64,000 bases of DNA from Puccinia triticina (GCF_026914185.1 NC_070571.1:930001-994000), one strand, 5' to 3'; positions 1 to 10,403 are shown, counted from the first letter of the stretch. Made by a program: numbers and translations. The notes: generated by a model from the letters alone, not told the origin.

Positions 1-295
1 GATGGGCATGCATTTATCAACACCCTTGTCCCAGTGCCAATGTAGAGAGAGGGGTGTTGAACAACTCAAGTACCTGTTGCTTGAGCAGATTAGTCCTGAG
101 CAGATGCACATCACAAGCTGTGTGTGCACATGGCAGAATGAGCTACACTAGCTGCTGCTGGCTGTGCAAGGCAAACAAATGTATACTTAGTTATTGCATT
201 TGTGCTATGATGTACCAGCTGTGGATAGATGCTGGATAGAGCCAGAGCTGTTCAAATGTCACTTGCTTCCAAGGGAACATTGTTTTTTCCTGGTG
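1..295. mobile_element. Right end of a CACCAGG-family TIR element
   Basis: The segment ends with a poly-T tract and the tip CCTGGTG at 289-295, preceded by the family's subterminal AAGTGACA-type motif on the other strand. The last 240 bp are clearly homologous to 27150-27371, the right end of the large composite element, including a shared stretch around the words GGCAGAATGAGC and GTGGATAGATGCTGG. The rest of the element lies outside the window. It has no coding capacity that I can support. Confidence 0.7.
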
Positions 296-535
296 CAGTC
301 TGTCCCACCCACATCCTCAGATCTTCCTGTGCCCCGACTGCCAGATTCAATCCAAGTCTCCAGCCCACCCAACGTCCCCCCTCCTCCCATCCCCATGCAC
401 AACATTGTTATCTTCCCTTTTTTCATAGGGGGGGGAGAATGTAACCCCCCGCCTTCGGGGTGTCACAAGATGGATCACAGGATCCCAAACAGACCCATAC
501 TTAGTCCAACCATTCCCCCGCCCCTCCTAGTTCAG

Positions 536-658
536 CAGAGATTTTCCTTCCATCTCTCCTGAGCTAGGTGAGTCCGCCCAGTTTCCTCTTCTCTCTCCTT
601 TCCTCTCAGCTTGTACATAGTCTAACAGAGATGTTCCTTCCATCTCTCCTGAGCTAGG
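536..658. repeat. Short direct repeat around 536-567 and 629-658
   Basis: Two roughly 30-bp copies of a sequence containing TTCCTTCCATCTCTCCTGAG lie about 90 bp apart, with a pyrimidine-rich spacer. The flanking 296-773 holds only C/T-rich sequence without a gene I can support. Confidence 0.5.
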
Positions 659-773
659 ATTGCGCAATCAAAAGAAACATTGGTTCCAGAAGTCCTCCCA
701 AGGCCTCAGCCTTGTCCTCAGCCTTGTCTCCTTTCCCTCGTCATCGCACAGTGAAGCTCTCCTTGTTGAGAGC

Positions 774-1612
774 TTACACACGCTTGTAAAGGGTATCTTC
801 AAACAGCGGAGATTGGTCGAGGATGTTCAGATCATTCAAAGAGCCTGGTGATCCAAAAAACGCATGCCATATTCGTGTGTCTTGAGTGGCGACTGCTTCA
901 AGAACAACGGTTGGATATTTTTCTTTCCCCTTGTATTTTCCTGCTAGAGAAACAGGACAGTTCTTCCAGGCCCAGTGAGTACAATCAAGACTTCCGATGC
1001 ATCCAGGAAAACCTTGCTTGGCGTTATCGTAAAGAATCTTCCGGAGATCGGACACATTTGGCGATCTGAGAAACTCTTCTTTGTCAAGCTTGACAATTCC
1101 TTGTGTGAAGAGGTGCAGTGCATTGCGACTAGTCGTATCGGCAAGGCAAGAATATTCATCCATTGCATCTGAAGCAACTCTGTAAGCAAGAATCCGCAAA
1201 GCAGCTGTTACTTTCTGTTTGGTACTGAGACCCAAAACACCACAGCAGTCCTGTTCAAAGAAATTTCAGTTCAAATCCAGATTTTTTATTGTAAATACCA
1301 TCAAAAGACGCACCTGTTTCTGCAAAAAATAATTATCATGATTAACCAAGTCGTTACTGATCTGCTGAAGATGCTTTTTGTGATTCTAAATCTTCTCCGG
1401 AATTTGCGGTTGGTGTAAGTTGCAGTGCCAGAAAGATAATCCGATTGCAACTTGAGCTGCCCTTTGTATTGTCTTTGATCTATGCTTGGTCCTCGGGCAT
1501 TGATTGGGATATCTTCTTTGTCGCTATTGGTGAAGTATTGGAGCATTTCTTCCAGCGGATCCGGCTCGGCCATCATCCACTGGAGGGTGGTATTGAGTTG
1601 TCGAGATGGCAT
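774..1612 (-). pseudogene. Broken PIF/Harbinger (HARBI1-type) transposase
   Basis: Two minus-strand pieces read as one DDE transposase of the PIF/Harbinger superfamily, which cuts and pastes DNA in the nucleus. The upstream piece (1612 to about 1319) has the typical lead-in FRRRFRITKSIF; the downstream piece (1235-774) has GLSTKQKVTAALRILAY, the first catalytic aspartate in SLDCTHW, and the GSPGSLNDLNILDQSPLF segment with the second aspartate. Between them an intron fits (donor after AAACAG near 1318, acceptor TTTGAACAG near 1247). The upstream exon needs a frame change near 1358-1366 to reach the expected ISNDLVNHDNYF segment, and the protein stops at 774 before the final acidic residue. It is therefore frameshifted and truncated. 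Family assignment is confident; the inferred intron is an inference. Confidence 0.8.
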
Positions 1613-1807
1613 TTGGGGGTGTTTTCCTAGCTATTGATCAAGCCTCCCAATTTGGCTGCCTTGCATCTTTGGCTAAATTTCAGGTCAGTTGACCTTAACC
1701 TTACCCAACAAATGCGGTTGCCCGGTTTAGTTAGCCTAGGTCAGCTAACCTGCCCATAAACCCAGGCTTACTTAGCCTGAAAATCTAGCCAACGAATGTG
1801 AATGCTC

Positions 1808-2387
1808 TTAGCAAAGAAACAACCAGCGGATTGGAAAAGTTATGTACCTGGAGCCTGGGGAAACGTGGGCTTGGGAGATAATACAATTGGCAATGGGTAT
1901 CACGGAAAAGCAAGCGGCAAGGCCCAGAGTTTGTGGAGCAGTGGAGAACGGGTTATTTGGAGATTGTCCCAGAGGGCCCTCTGAGGGTTGCTTTGAACGG
2001 GTGGTGGACGGTTCAGCAGCGGAAGACAACAAGGGTGCTTGGGGACAGTTGAGACGTTTGTCAAAGGGAGGTTGGTTGACGCCGTGATTGTTGGCCCATT
2101 CTTTGGCCTTGCGGACGTATTCCTTGGCGCTTGCGCACTTGTTTTGGACGGGCGGAGACGTCATGAGGTCTTCACCGTGTGCGGGAACTGACCAGTATGA
2201 TGGACGGGGAACGTTTTGCACGAGAACTTTGAGATCCAGACAGTGGTGGGCGGTGTTTGAAAGAGCCGTCAGATTTGTGGGTGAAAGCGGTGCAGCGGCG
2301 TTTTGAGTCTTAGCAGTTGTTACAGGTGCAACCGGCGCGGGAGTAGACACAAGGGAGGTCAATTCTCATGCAGTGATTGCAAGCTAC
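1808..2387 (-). pseudogene. Cysteine-rich hypothetical protein remnant
   Basis: An open minus-strand frame of about 180 codons (1808-2362) has no ATG; a second frame starting near 2387 encodes a cysteine pattern (ACNHCMRIDLPCVYS, then GCTCNNC) that runs into a stop at 2310, and the continuation DSKRRC lies beyond it in the same frame. The C-x2-C, C-x2-C spacing resembles the small cysteine-rich domains common in expanded basidiomycete families of unknown function. I read it as a decayed gene with one stop and one frame change. I do not recognise the family and assign no function. Confidence 0.35.
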
Positions 2388-2931
2388 CATGGCGACAGAG
2401 AACAAAGGATGAAAAAGGATGTGGTGATGGGTGTGAAAAGAGGTGTTCAAGTGTGGGAGCGGTGTGGTGCTCCATTGGTGTGACAATGCCAAAAGCACAT
2501 TTCAGAGGTATTCACCGCCCAAAAAAAGAAGGCAATGAGTGCACATTGCCGTGCTAAAATATATATATAACAACAGCTGTAAACAGAGCAAATAATGCTG
2601 AAACTTTTGTTGTATATGTTTCTTATATATTCTCAACTTTGAACCTAAAAAGATCATATGTGCTTCTTCCTACCTTCTACCTTGAAAAAACCCAAAGGTG
2701 TGCAGTTTATAATAAGATGTGTAATTATTTGTGGCCTTACATAAAAACTCACTAGAATTAGGATTCTGGCTCCCAGGAGGTTGCTTACACTGCCTTGGCG
2801 CATCTAAAATTTTGAATGTGGGTCTTGCAGCTTCTTGTGAGTCAGAACTCCACTCCCCCTCATGGAAGGGAAGTTTGAATAGAGTTCTAAAGCTCCTTTT
2901 CTCTTTTATTTTTCTTTTGGGTCATGCTAAG
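2388..2931. other. No gene seen
   Basis: AT-rich spacer with short homopolymers and a TATATATA run near 2561. I see no coding region, RNA or clear repeat boundary. Confidence 0.5.
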
Positions 2932-3545
2932 TGCACACCAAATTTTTACTACATGCATGCCAAAAAGGCAGACACAGGTGTGTATGCAATTGTTTTTTGG
3001 CGTGCAGGGAAAAGTACACCAAGAAACCCGCGCCAATTGCCCCCGGCGAGCTGTTCAAATTCCAGCTCGCCGGGAGAAATACATATCTCTAGGCAAAATG
3101 TATTTGTACCAGCTCGCCAGGAAGAATACATACCTCCTGGAGAGCTGAATTTGTAAACCAGATCGCCGAGGGTATTCTTCTGGGCAAGCTGGTCAAAGCC
3201 CAGCTCGCCAAGAGGGATGTATTCTTCTTGGCGAGCTGGTACAAATCCATCTCGCCGAGAGTTTTGTATTCCTTGCGGAGAGCTGTTCAAAGTCAATCTC
3301 TTTGAGAGGTATGTATTCCTCTCGGCGAGCTGGTCAAAGTAAGTCTCGCCAAGAGGTATGTATTCCTCTCGGAGAGCTGGAATTTGGGGAATTGGTGTCC
3401 CCAGTCCTGTACGCCAATTATGCAGGCGTACGGGACCAAGGACCGGGTATCTGGGTGTATGTGTCCCTCCCCGCCAAAAAATAATGGTGTACACAACTGT
3501 CTACGCTTTTTGGCGTGTGCGTAGTCAAAACTTGGATGTGAATGC
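2932..3545. mobile_element. Miniature TIR element with a tandem hairpin array
   Basis: The ends form imperfect inverted repeats of about 100 bp: both arms, read inward, contain a GCCAAAAAG block followed by a GTGTGTA-type block and TTTTTTGGCG. The interior (about 3040-3420) is a series of roughly 45-55 bp units, each pairing CAGCTCGCC(A/G)AGAGG with its complement CCTCTYGGCGAGCTGG, so every unit can form a hairpin. A degenerate piece of the same array recurs at about 29405-29560. Long open frames cross the block on the minus strand only because the unit length keeps frame; I do not regard them as genes. Confidence 0.65.
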
Positions 3546-4785
3546 AATGTCTGATGAAAGATAGTTGTACTTCCAACCAATGGGTGTACAACCTAATTTG
3601 ATGGGTGTACAACCTCCATTTGATGGGTGTACAACCTCCATTTGATGGAGGTCCAAATGACGGTCGTACCTCCTTTTGAATCAAAACAGAGTTTGTACTT
3701 TGTCAGGGAGGCCAAATCAAGGCCAGGTGAATTTGGACAATCGTCCAAAGTCGCTTTTAGGGTAGATGTGCACCTAGGCTGGAACTCGCGGGGTACCCGG
3801 CCGTTTTAGGGCTGTCCTGCGACCCAAACCCACCAGGAAGGGACAGGATATACCCGTTAAGCCCTGGTACATGTTGCAGGGTTACAGCGCGCCCGGAATT
3901 GTAGCCAAGGCGTCTGGCGACCCATACCCTCCTGGATGGGACAGGCTAATACCTACTGGGATTGGTTGCAGCGCTGCAACCTCCACCCAAAGGATTTTGA
4001 ACTTCCACCATCTTTAATGTGACTGATGATTTTCCAAAGTCACCTGGCCTGTTTCAACCATTTTTTACACAAAGGTATTTATTCAATTTGAAAGAGAAAA
4101 TGAACTTATCATAGAAAAACAACAACTAAGCAGTGAAACTGATTTGAGAAAACACATGATTAACAATTTTATGTTCAATACAAGGAAAATTGAAGATTAT
4201 TACACAGATATATATGAACTGTGTTCTCAAATCTTTTATTTTACCTCCATTTGGCTAAAATAAAACAACTAAATGGAGATTTCAGAATGATAACCCCTGC
4301 AGATAGGTTCCTAAATATGCAGCAATAATGCACTTTCAAATGAATTTAAACCAATGACAGGGTACTCCAGGGCATGATTTTTAAACCACACCAAAAAATA
4401 TTTTCAATAAAATTATCAGTTGAAATTTCTTCTTGAATTTTTTATTACATGGGTTTAAATTCTGTGACAACTGAATTAAACTCCTGTAAGAGGGTTAAAC
4501 TTCTGTAAAAAACTTCTGGAACAACAAGGTTGATATTCTGTAATACCTAGGTTGGCCGTGTGATATACCTTGGTATCAACAATGTATTGAACATGGCAAT
4601 GTGTGCACATTGCCTTCCTTTTGGGGGTGGTGATTGGGACAGAATATATACAGCTATCATTCATCATAAGAGGAGGAAGTTATATATAACACAAGCAGGG
4701 TATGTGTACAAGGGAGGACCAATGGATTACGGATGGTGTTATCACGGATGGAATGGCAGACCAGTATTATGTAGGATGGATGGCG
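3546..4785. other. No gene seen; short repeats
   Basis: The first 130 bp repeat the phrase GATGGGTGTACAACCTCC several times. After that the stretch is AT-rich with no supported gene. A G-rich GGATGG-containing patch starts at about 4725. Confidence 0.45.
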
Positions 4786-5810
4786 TAACCAGGGATGGAA
4801 TGGAGGTCCATGACTAGCTGGTAGGATGGCAGGGAGGTGGAGGGATTTTATCAATAGAAGAGGTGGAAGATATTGGGAGCACATGTCTCTAAAATAATAC
4901 AGAGGACTAGGATTCATTTCTCTAGATTAGACTCTGTAGCTAGTTGACAAGATTTTTCTAACTAATAATCAATAAAAAGAATTTTTTCCATTATTTACAC
5001 AGGAGCAAGCGAGTGTGCTGCTCTTGACAGTTTGAGAGATAAATGAAACAGATATGAAAGCAGCAGGGGTTCCAGGTATATATTGTCTTAGCAATCTGAG
5101 CAACGTCAACATTTGTCAGCTCAATCTTCATTTGGGAGTTGCAAGTCTCTTTGAGTCTTTTCTTACGCTTTTTGAGCCTGTGGGTATTAGGGTCCGTTTG
5201 GTTGGTTCTCAGCAAAACGGCGGAGGAATAGCGCAACATTATCTAAAAACATTTATGCTGTCCTTCTAGCGCTTTGTTTCTTTTGCTGAGTTATAGAGAC
5301 CTTTACTCACCGACTTTTTCCTCTTCACTTTGTGTGGGGTTGGTATGAGCAGTCTTTCTCTTTTTGACTTGGTCTAGAAGAGAGGATCAAGGTGTTAGCA
5401 CTTGACTTGTTAGTATTAAAGCTAAATCATCTTTTGCTCACCTTTGGTGGGTGATGTTATTCTTGCTTTAAGGGACTGTGGCTTGGGATTTCCCGTGAGC
5501 TTGATTTTGCTTTGCGCTGGAGCCGGACCTGGATGTATCAAATTTTGATGAGTCAGTTTTACAACCCCGGGGAGCTGGTTTTGGACTACAGAATCTGGTT
5601 TGCTTTGCTTACCATTTTACGCAGCTGATTGAGTTCCCGGCCGCTTGCTCAATTTATGAGTTTGCGGCCGTTCACCTAGGCTTGTAATCTCACAGTCTCA
5701 ACCAGGAATGGAAGGGAGGATGGTGTGGTGTATCAATAGAAGAGGTGGAAGGTATTGGGAGCACATCTCTCAACCAGGAATGGAAGGGAGGATGGTGGGG
5801 TGTATCAAGT
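4786..5810. repeat. Region bounded by AACCAGG(A/G)ATGGAA repeats
   Basis: A module reading AACCAGGGATGGAATGG, then a purine-rich stretch with ATCAATAGAAGAGGTGGAAG and TTGGGAGCACAT, occurs at about 4788-4890 and again at about 5699-5770, with a third partial copy at about 5770-5808. The repeats flank the spliced gene fragment at 4990-5560, which suggests that the fragment is cargo of a mobile element. Confidence 0.45.
4990..5560 (-). pseudogene. Intron-bearing gene fragment of unknown identity
   Basis: On the minus strand, short coding-like segments are separated by convincing fungal introns: a donor GTGAGC near 5441 with acceptor CTCTTCTAG near 5372, and a second donor GTGAGTAAAGG near 5308. 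The exon between them encodes a lysine-rich stretch (QVKKRKTAHTNPTQSEEEK). A third basic segment (KKRKKRLKETCNSQMK) lies around 5100-5180. No domain is recognisable. Location between direct repeats suggests a captured piece of a nuclear gene. Exon joining is tentative. Confidence 0.35.
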
Positions 5811-6517
5811 AAGGCAGTGTTATAAGGGTATATTACTTGTAATATGTATCAGGGTATATTATCTTTAGAAGGGTGGTATATTGCTTTATAAGGGTCTATA
5901 ATTCAGCATGATGAGATATGGATGGAAGTGTAAATTAGGTGAGGAGGAAGAAGGAAGGAAGGAGCAAGGTGGGAGGAGAGGCTTTGACCCTCAATATTCT
6001 GGATGGAAGAAGGCAACAGTGCAGGCATATGGTAGGTTACGGAAGGTTGTTTGGGTCACCTAGCAACACATGATATCATGCAGTGCAGCATATGCAGGCA
6101 GATAAGGTGTTCTAGGAGTTTTCCTGCAGAATCAATTACATCATTGTTTGGCAGGCAGTGCAACACATGCATATCTTGCTGTGCAACTGATATCCCCTGC
6201 AGAAAATAGCCCTCACAAGGAGTTCCCCTAGAGCCAAATTCCCTCACCCTTCAATATATAAGGAGGCCTCTTTCCCCCCCTCATCAGATCTTTTCTCCAT
6301 CAGCCTACAGAGGTTTGGTCACAGTGGTTAGTTTAGTTACAGTGGTAGTTTAGTGGTAGTGGTAGTAGTAGTGGTAGTGTCAAGTTTGAATTAGTAGTAG
6401 TAGTAGTAGTAGTAGTCAGGAGCTCTAGTATTAATTAAAGTGCCTTATCAAGAGATTGTTAAGGAAGATATTATTACCAACTTCATCAACAACAATTATA
6501 ACAACTAGTAGTAGTAG
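5811..6517. repeat. LTR-like block with TATA box and TAG microsatellite
   Basis: A TATATAAGG motif at about 6254 is followed by a pyrimidine-rich run and CATCAG, as in the U3-R part of an LTR. The 3' part (6300-6517) holds several GTA/TAG microsatellite tracts. A segment starting CAGGAGCTCTAGTATT (6418-6500) is repeated at about 27390-27470 beyond the other end of the composite element. I infer old retroelement sequence that became the target of the composite element; the LTR boundaries are not visible to me. Confidence 0.4.
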
Positions 6518-6999
6518 CACCAGGAAAAAACAACAGTCCCTTGGAGACAAGTGACATTTGACAGCTTTGGTTGCAGCTCCAAAGTGGCTCCAATCCTGTG
6601 CCACCTGCTTCCTTGGTGCTCAGTATGTTTTAGTGGTTTATGTACATGCATATACTCATGGCTCAGTGCTCACTGGCCCAGCTCAAGGATCCCCAGTGCC
6701 ACCCAGCATTGTTCATTCTGGCTTAGTTCTGCACGATCAGTGAGCCACTGAGGCATGAGACTATGACTGTTGGGCACAAGTTCAATGATCCAGCCTGCCT
6801 CTTTGTATGTTGTTTCACTTGTAAGTGTCCCTCATCGCGAGATCCCCCTTGGCTCCGCCTTACCCGGCGGCACCCGGACTGTCACAGGCAGCTGGGGACA
6901 AGCCTGATGACCGGTGTGCAAATGGTACAAGTCATCAAGGGCATCTTGATGGCTGGTTTCCGAGATATCCGCTCATGTGAAACGGTCGGACCCTTTCCC

Positions 7000-7285
7000 A
7001 ATGGGCTCGCCGCCTCGAGTTGTATTGTTACGCGGCCGAGGGCCCAGTTGGCTTCCCCTAGCCGCCAACAAGACGCGACCAACTCTTCTCCGCCTCCCAG
7101 CGAAGCCATCTGCAGTGTTACGCGCTTGGAAGCAGCCTGGCTCCTGCCGACAAAGCCCACGCCCGGCAAGTCCAACCACTCTCCCTCTCAAATCTGCCTC
7201 CGGGGAGCCAACAGGCTCCTGACCACACACAGCAGCCTCATCACTCCACCCACTCTCAATCAACCGCATCCTCCTCAGCGTGCCA
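7000..7285 (+). repeat. Captured segment, inverted partner of 26885-27137
   Basis: From GGCTCGCCGCCT at about 7004 to CATCCTCCTCAGC at 7278 the sequence matches the reverse complement of about 26885-27137 with small indels. On the minus-strand copy this leads directly into the cyclin-like reading frame; here it stops at the codons equivalent to INRILLS and switches to unrelated sequence. I read it as a truncated copy of the same captured 5' gene region. Confidence 0.65.
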
Positions 7286-7729
7286 CTTGACAAAGAGAAT
7301 CTTCCGACAACTGCCGGCCAATTGCTCGACAGGTCTGAAGACAAAACTACTGCATCAGTTACTGGAAGTGATGACCTTGAAAGCCCATTCATGGCTAAGC
7401 AAGTGAGTAAAAACCGCCCAAGGCAGGATGTAGATTCTGAAAACTCCCTTGACAACGATCAGTCTAAGCAAGTGTCATCCTCAGATTGGAGAAACTGGAT
7501 TGGACTTGAATCTCGGAAAGTTGCAGTTATGCAAGCTAGCCTGTCCCAATTCATCACGATCTTGGCTTCAGCTCAGTCCCAAGGTACCCTCAAAAACTCA
7601 AACAGCACCTAGTTAAGTGAGGACCCCCGACAAGCCCGCAACATCTCGCGCCAAGCTCCATCACACACTCCTGAGACATGCGACCAAGGCAGGCTGTAGA
7701 TTTTGAAAACTTCCTCAACAACAATCCGT

Positions 7730-8511
7730 TGTGGAACTACTCTTTGGGGGAATAGAGCTTAGAGAGGGATGAGTGCGTGAAAAGCTGCCTCTCAGGTTGG
7801 GAGAGTAATATGGGACAAGAATAAGAGTATGGACTCTTAAAGAAAAGTGTGGCTGATGAAGTATTGAGAATAGTGCTTTCTAGACAAAATCAAGGGGGAA
7901 AATATACTGTAAAATATGTGGTAAAATAGGCTATGTAATTCTTATTCTGTGACCAGGGATGCAAAGTGACAATCTGATGGGGGACAAACAGAATGGGCCA
8001 AAAGGCTCTACATTTATAGTGAGGGGACAACAGGTGGTTCTGAGACGAAGAGAAAGATGGGAACAGGGTACAAAAAGCCTCCAACAAGGTGACAAGGCAA
8101 CAAACCAACAAGGCATCTACTACATGGCTTGGGATGACATAAGAGGAAAACAATAACCATGGCGCATCAGCCGCCATGCATCTGAGAAAGAGTTACGCCT
8201 TGCTGGAATATAGAGGAGTTAATTCTAGTGAACACTCAGGGTCCTTCCTAATAGTCTGGCTCTGTTTGATGGTGGACTTTCTCCCACTTTGACCTGATTT
8301 TGTACATATTTTATTACCCATTGTGGAGGGCCATCCATGAAAGTGAATACTGAGAAGTTGAGGCGCCTTGTAGAGATGGTTCTAGGCTATTATGAAGTGT
8401 CTGTGGGCGTGGATTACATGTACCAGAGTGATTTCTAGAGGGCGTTTGGCGGTGATTCCTTCCTGGTGAGTGTCTGAGTGATGTAATAAGGTTTTGATTA
8501 GGCTCACCACA
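7730..8511 (-). repeat. 3' LTR of element 1
   Basis: It is 782 bp long and almost identical to 16523-17304. On the element's sense strand it begins TGTGGTGAGCC and ends TTCCACA, and it abuts the polypurine tract at 8512. A 95-codon open frame inside both LTRs is a by-product of their identity and not a supported gene. Confidence 0.92.
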
Positions 8512-8525
8512 TCCACCCCCAAATT
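8512..8525 (-). promoter_or_regulatory. 3' polypurine tract of element 1
   Basis: On the sense (minus) strand the sequence next to the 3' LTR is AATTTGGGGGTGGA, the expected primer site for plus-strand DNA synthesis. Element 2 has a related GGTGGGTGGA at the same place (18784-18797). Confidence 0.75.
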
Positions 8526-8893
8526 AGATGATGTCCCCATCATCCAATCTTGAGTGAGGTGTGACGAAGAATAGAAAAAGAAAATAGGGCAAGGCAAAAG
8601 AAGGCTGTGACGTGGCAAGTTTGATTGGTTTTTGTGCAGATTTTTTTTGTATGTTTGATTTTCCTTCTAGCGTAAAAAATTTGAGATGAGTTTGAAGAAT
8701 AGAAAAGCTATGAACAAGTGAGGCAGAAATAAGATTTGGTTGATTTATATTCCTTTAGTGATTTTTATGCTGTTTTTCTTATTTGATTTTATAGTAATTT
8801 TCCAGGAAATAATGTGACGATGAAAAGGTATATCTAGATGAAGAAATAAAGGAAAAATGTAACAAGAATTTTTAGTGGAAATGGGTGGAGAAA

Positions 8894-8906
8894 CCACCCC
8901 CAAATT
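8894..8906 (-). repeat. Extra copy of the polypurine tract
   Basis: The sense-strand sequence AATTTGGGGGTGG recurs here, about 380 bp inside the 3' LTR and just past the stop of the RRM-like ORF. It suggests that cargo entered between two copies of the tract, or that the tract was duplicated. Confidence 0.5.
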
Positions 8907-8955
8907 GGTGTGATCCTTGCGGCGTAGCTATCCTTAGTTTCGTCTCCAGGGCTGT

Positions 8956-9288
8956 TTATGTCATCCGCGCTAGAAGTTCCAGACCTCGGCGCTCCTCCTT
9001 CGTCGTTGCTCGCGCTTCCAATAGCAATCCGTCGGCTTTCGCGCCATCAAGAGCTCCAATAGCTTTATTAGCTCCCTCCCGACTTGTGAACACAACCAGC
9101 GCAAATAACTCCATCCCAGATCCGACGTGTGGCGTAAAAGATTCTCTTATAGCTCCATGCTCTTTCAAGGCTTCCGTGATGTCTGCGGCAGACGTTCCCG
9201 GCGCGATATTAAAGAGGTAGATGGGCCAGAAATGTGCTAAAGAGGTTTCTGCTGACTGATACGCAGGGACTTTAGAATGTTCACTCAT
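8956..9288 (-). CDS. RRM-like small protein encoded downstream of pol in element 1
   Basis: This 110-codon ORF starts with ATG at 9288 and is on the same strand as gag and pol. It has the pattern of an RNA recognition motif: an RNP2-like strand IYLFNIA (about residues 28-34), a helix with ITEALKEHG, an RNP1-like strand LFALVVFTS (about 64-72), then a helix NKAIGALDG. The RNP1 match is degenerate, lacking some of the usual aromatic residues. RRM proteins bind single-stranded RNA. It lies between pol and the 3' LTR, where Ty3 elements normally carry nothing or an env-like gene, and it reads away from the + strand ORF at 9987. Function in the element is unknown; a captured host gene is one explanation. 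Confidence 0.6.
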   Translation of the reverse strand: MSEHSKVPAYQSAETSLAHFWPIYLFNIAPGTSAADITEALKEHGAIRESFTPHVGSGMELFALVVFTSREGANKAIGALDGAKADGLLLEARATTKEERRGLELLARMT

Positions 9289-9586
9289 TTTGAAGGTGCT
9301 GTATTGAGTTGATCACGAAAATGTTTATCCAAATAGGTTGGCGAGATGTAAGTGTGTCGTGGTAAGAAAGCTCTCGCGAAAAGGGGGAAAGAAACTGGGG
9401 AGTGCGCTGGTCGGTCGAACCCCTCAAACAACAAGCACCACGCGAATCGTCTCCGGTCTAGCTTCTAGATGGTATTGTGCGCCGCGTTGTTAGCAAGGCC
9501 ACCTTTGAACTGAGGATGGCGCTACCGCTATCGCCTCAAGCATCATTTCCAGTCCCAGTTGTGCAAGCTATGCTTGTTGTTTTCGT

Positions 9587-9888
9587 TTTTGGACCGGCCT
9601 AGGCCGGAAACTTGTCTTGTACGTTTGTTGATTCGATTTTGGACCGGCCTAGGCCGGAAACTTGCTTTCTTTAATTTATACCGACGTTATTGTTACTGGC
9701 CCGTCGAGAGCTCGAAGTCGGCGTGGTCGCGGAGATGTAGGCCAAAGATCATGTTACTGGCTAGACAAACGCTTGTAGTTCGGCGTGGTCGCAGAGATCT
9801 AAGCCGATGGTCTTGTTCCCAACTAGACGAAAGTTCGAAGTCCTCGGATTCTTCCGAGCAAAAGGAGAGCACCCAAAGCTATATAAAG
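9587..9888 (+). promoter_or_regulatory. Repeat-rich promoter region for the antisense ORF, with TATA box
   Basis: Two 28-bp direct repeats (9587-9614 and 9637-9664, spacing 50 bp) each contain the perfect palindrome CCGGCCTAGGCCGG. They are followed by about 2.5 units of a roughly 62-bp tandem repeat (about 9690-9840) sharing CGGCGTGGTCGC. A strong TATATAAA stands at 9880-9887, about 100 bp before the ATG at 9987. The arrangement resembles an upstream activating region plus core promoter on the + strand, opposite to the retroelement transcript. The region also lies upstream of the leftward RRM-like ORF, so it could be bidirectional. Confidence 0.6.
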
Positions 9889-9986
9889 GGGATTGAAATG
9901 ATGGCAAAATCCAATCCACTAACTCCTCATTACTATCATTCCTTGCTAAGCCAACACAACCACTTCGCCTCTTTCTCCTGTTGACC

Positions 9987-10403
9987 ATGTCTTTTATTCC
10001 TGAATCGCCTATTGATGGTGCCTGGGATCCAAACTCCCGAACAAACGCGCGCAGCGGTTACGGCGAAACCAATACTCCCTTATCTTTAGTAAATAATTAT
10101 CCCCTTGGTTCACAAAATTATCCTATCTTAATCCACTCCGACGACGAAGATTTCATCGCTGGAGTACATGTAGCAGCCTCCTATGTCACTCGGGTTGTTG
10201 AACTCCCGCAACTTCATGTTTTTCGGCAACGCCTCCGCCTCCTTGTCGCCAGAACACAATTCCAACACAATCAACCGACTAGAAGAGCTCGTCGAAATGG
10301 CCGTGCCCGCGGCAGTCGTCCGGTGGTCCTGGAATTCCGCCATGTTGAGCGCGAACTTGAGGCGCTGATAAATGGTAGCTTTGAGATTCAAATGGCCTAC
10401 TAA
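9987..10403 (+). CDS. Antisense ORF inside LTR element 1, unknown function
   Basis: A 138-residue protein reads from ATG at 9987, the first ATG after a TATA box and a pyrimidine-rich leader. The N-terminal half is rich in Pro, Ser, Asn and acidic residues; the C-terminal half carries a basic patch (RRARRNGRARGSR, about residues 97-109) that could be a nuclear localisation or nucleic-acid-binding segment, followed by an amphipathic helix-like tail. No family is recognised. It runs opposite to gag-pol and converges on the pol 3' end with a 221-bp gap containing T-rich sequence. A 100-codon frame on the opposite strand (10128-10430) overlaps it and is the main alternative. Confidence 0.45.
   Translation: MSFIPESPIDGAWDPNSRTNARSGYGETNTPLSLVNNYPLGSQNYPILIHSDDEDFIAGVHVAASYVTRVVELPQLHVFRQRLRLLVARTQFQHNQPTRRARRNGRARGSRPVVLEFRHVERELEALINGSFEIQMAY

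Noticed and set aside
2949..3494. A 181-codon repetitive frame with REEYIPLGE-type repeats
   Set aside because: The open frame results from the period of the hairpin array; the + strand and other frames are open too.
7280..7612. A 110-codon frame (LPTTAGQLLDRSEDK...) as a host gene
   Set aside because: It is part of captured, tandemly duplicated sequence in the composite element, with no domain and no ATG that fits.
7890..8177. A 95-codon frame present identically at 16683-16970
   Set aside because: It lies entirely within the two identical LTRs of element 1; identity reflects LTR homogeneity, not a conserved gene.
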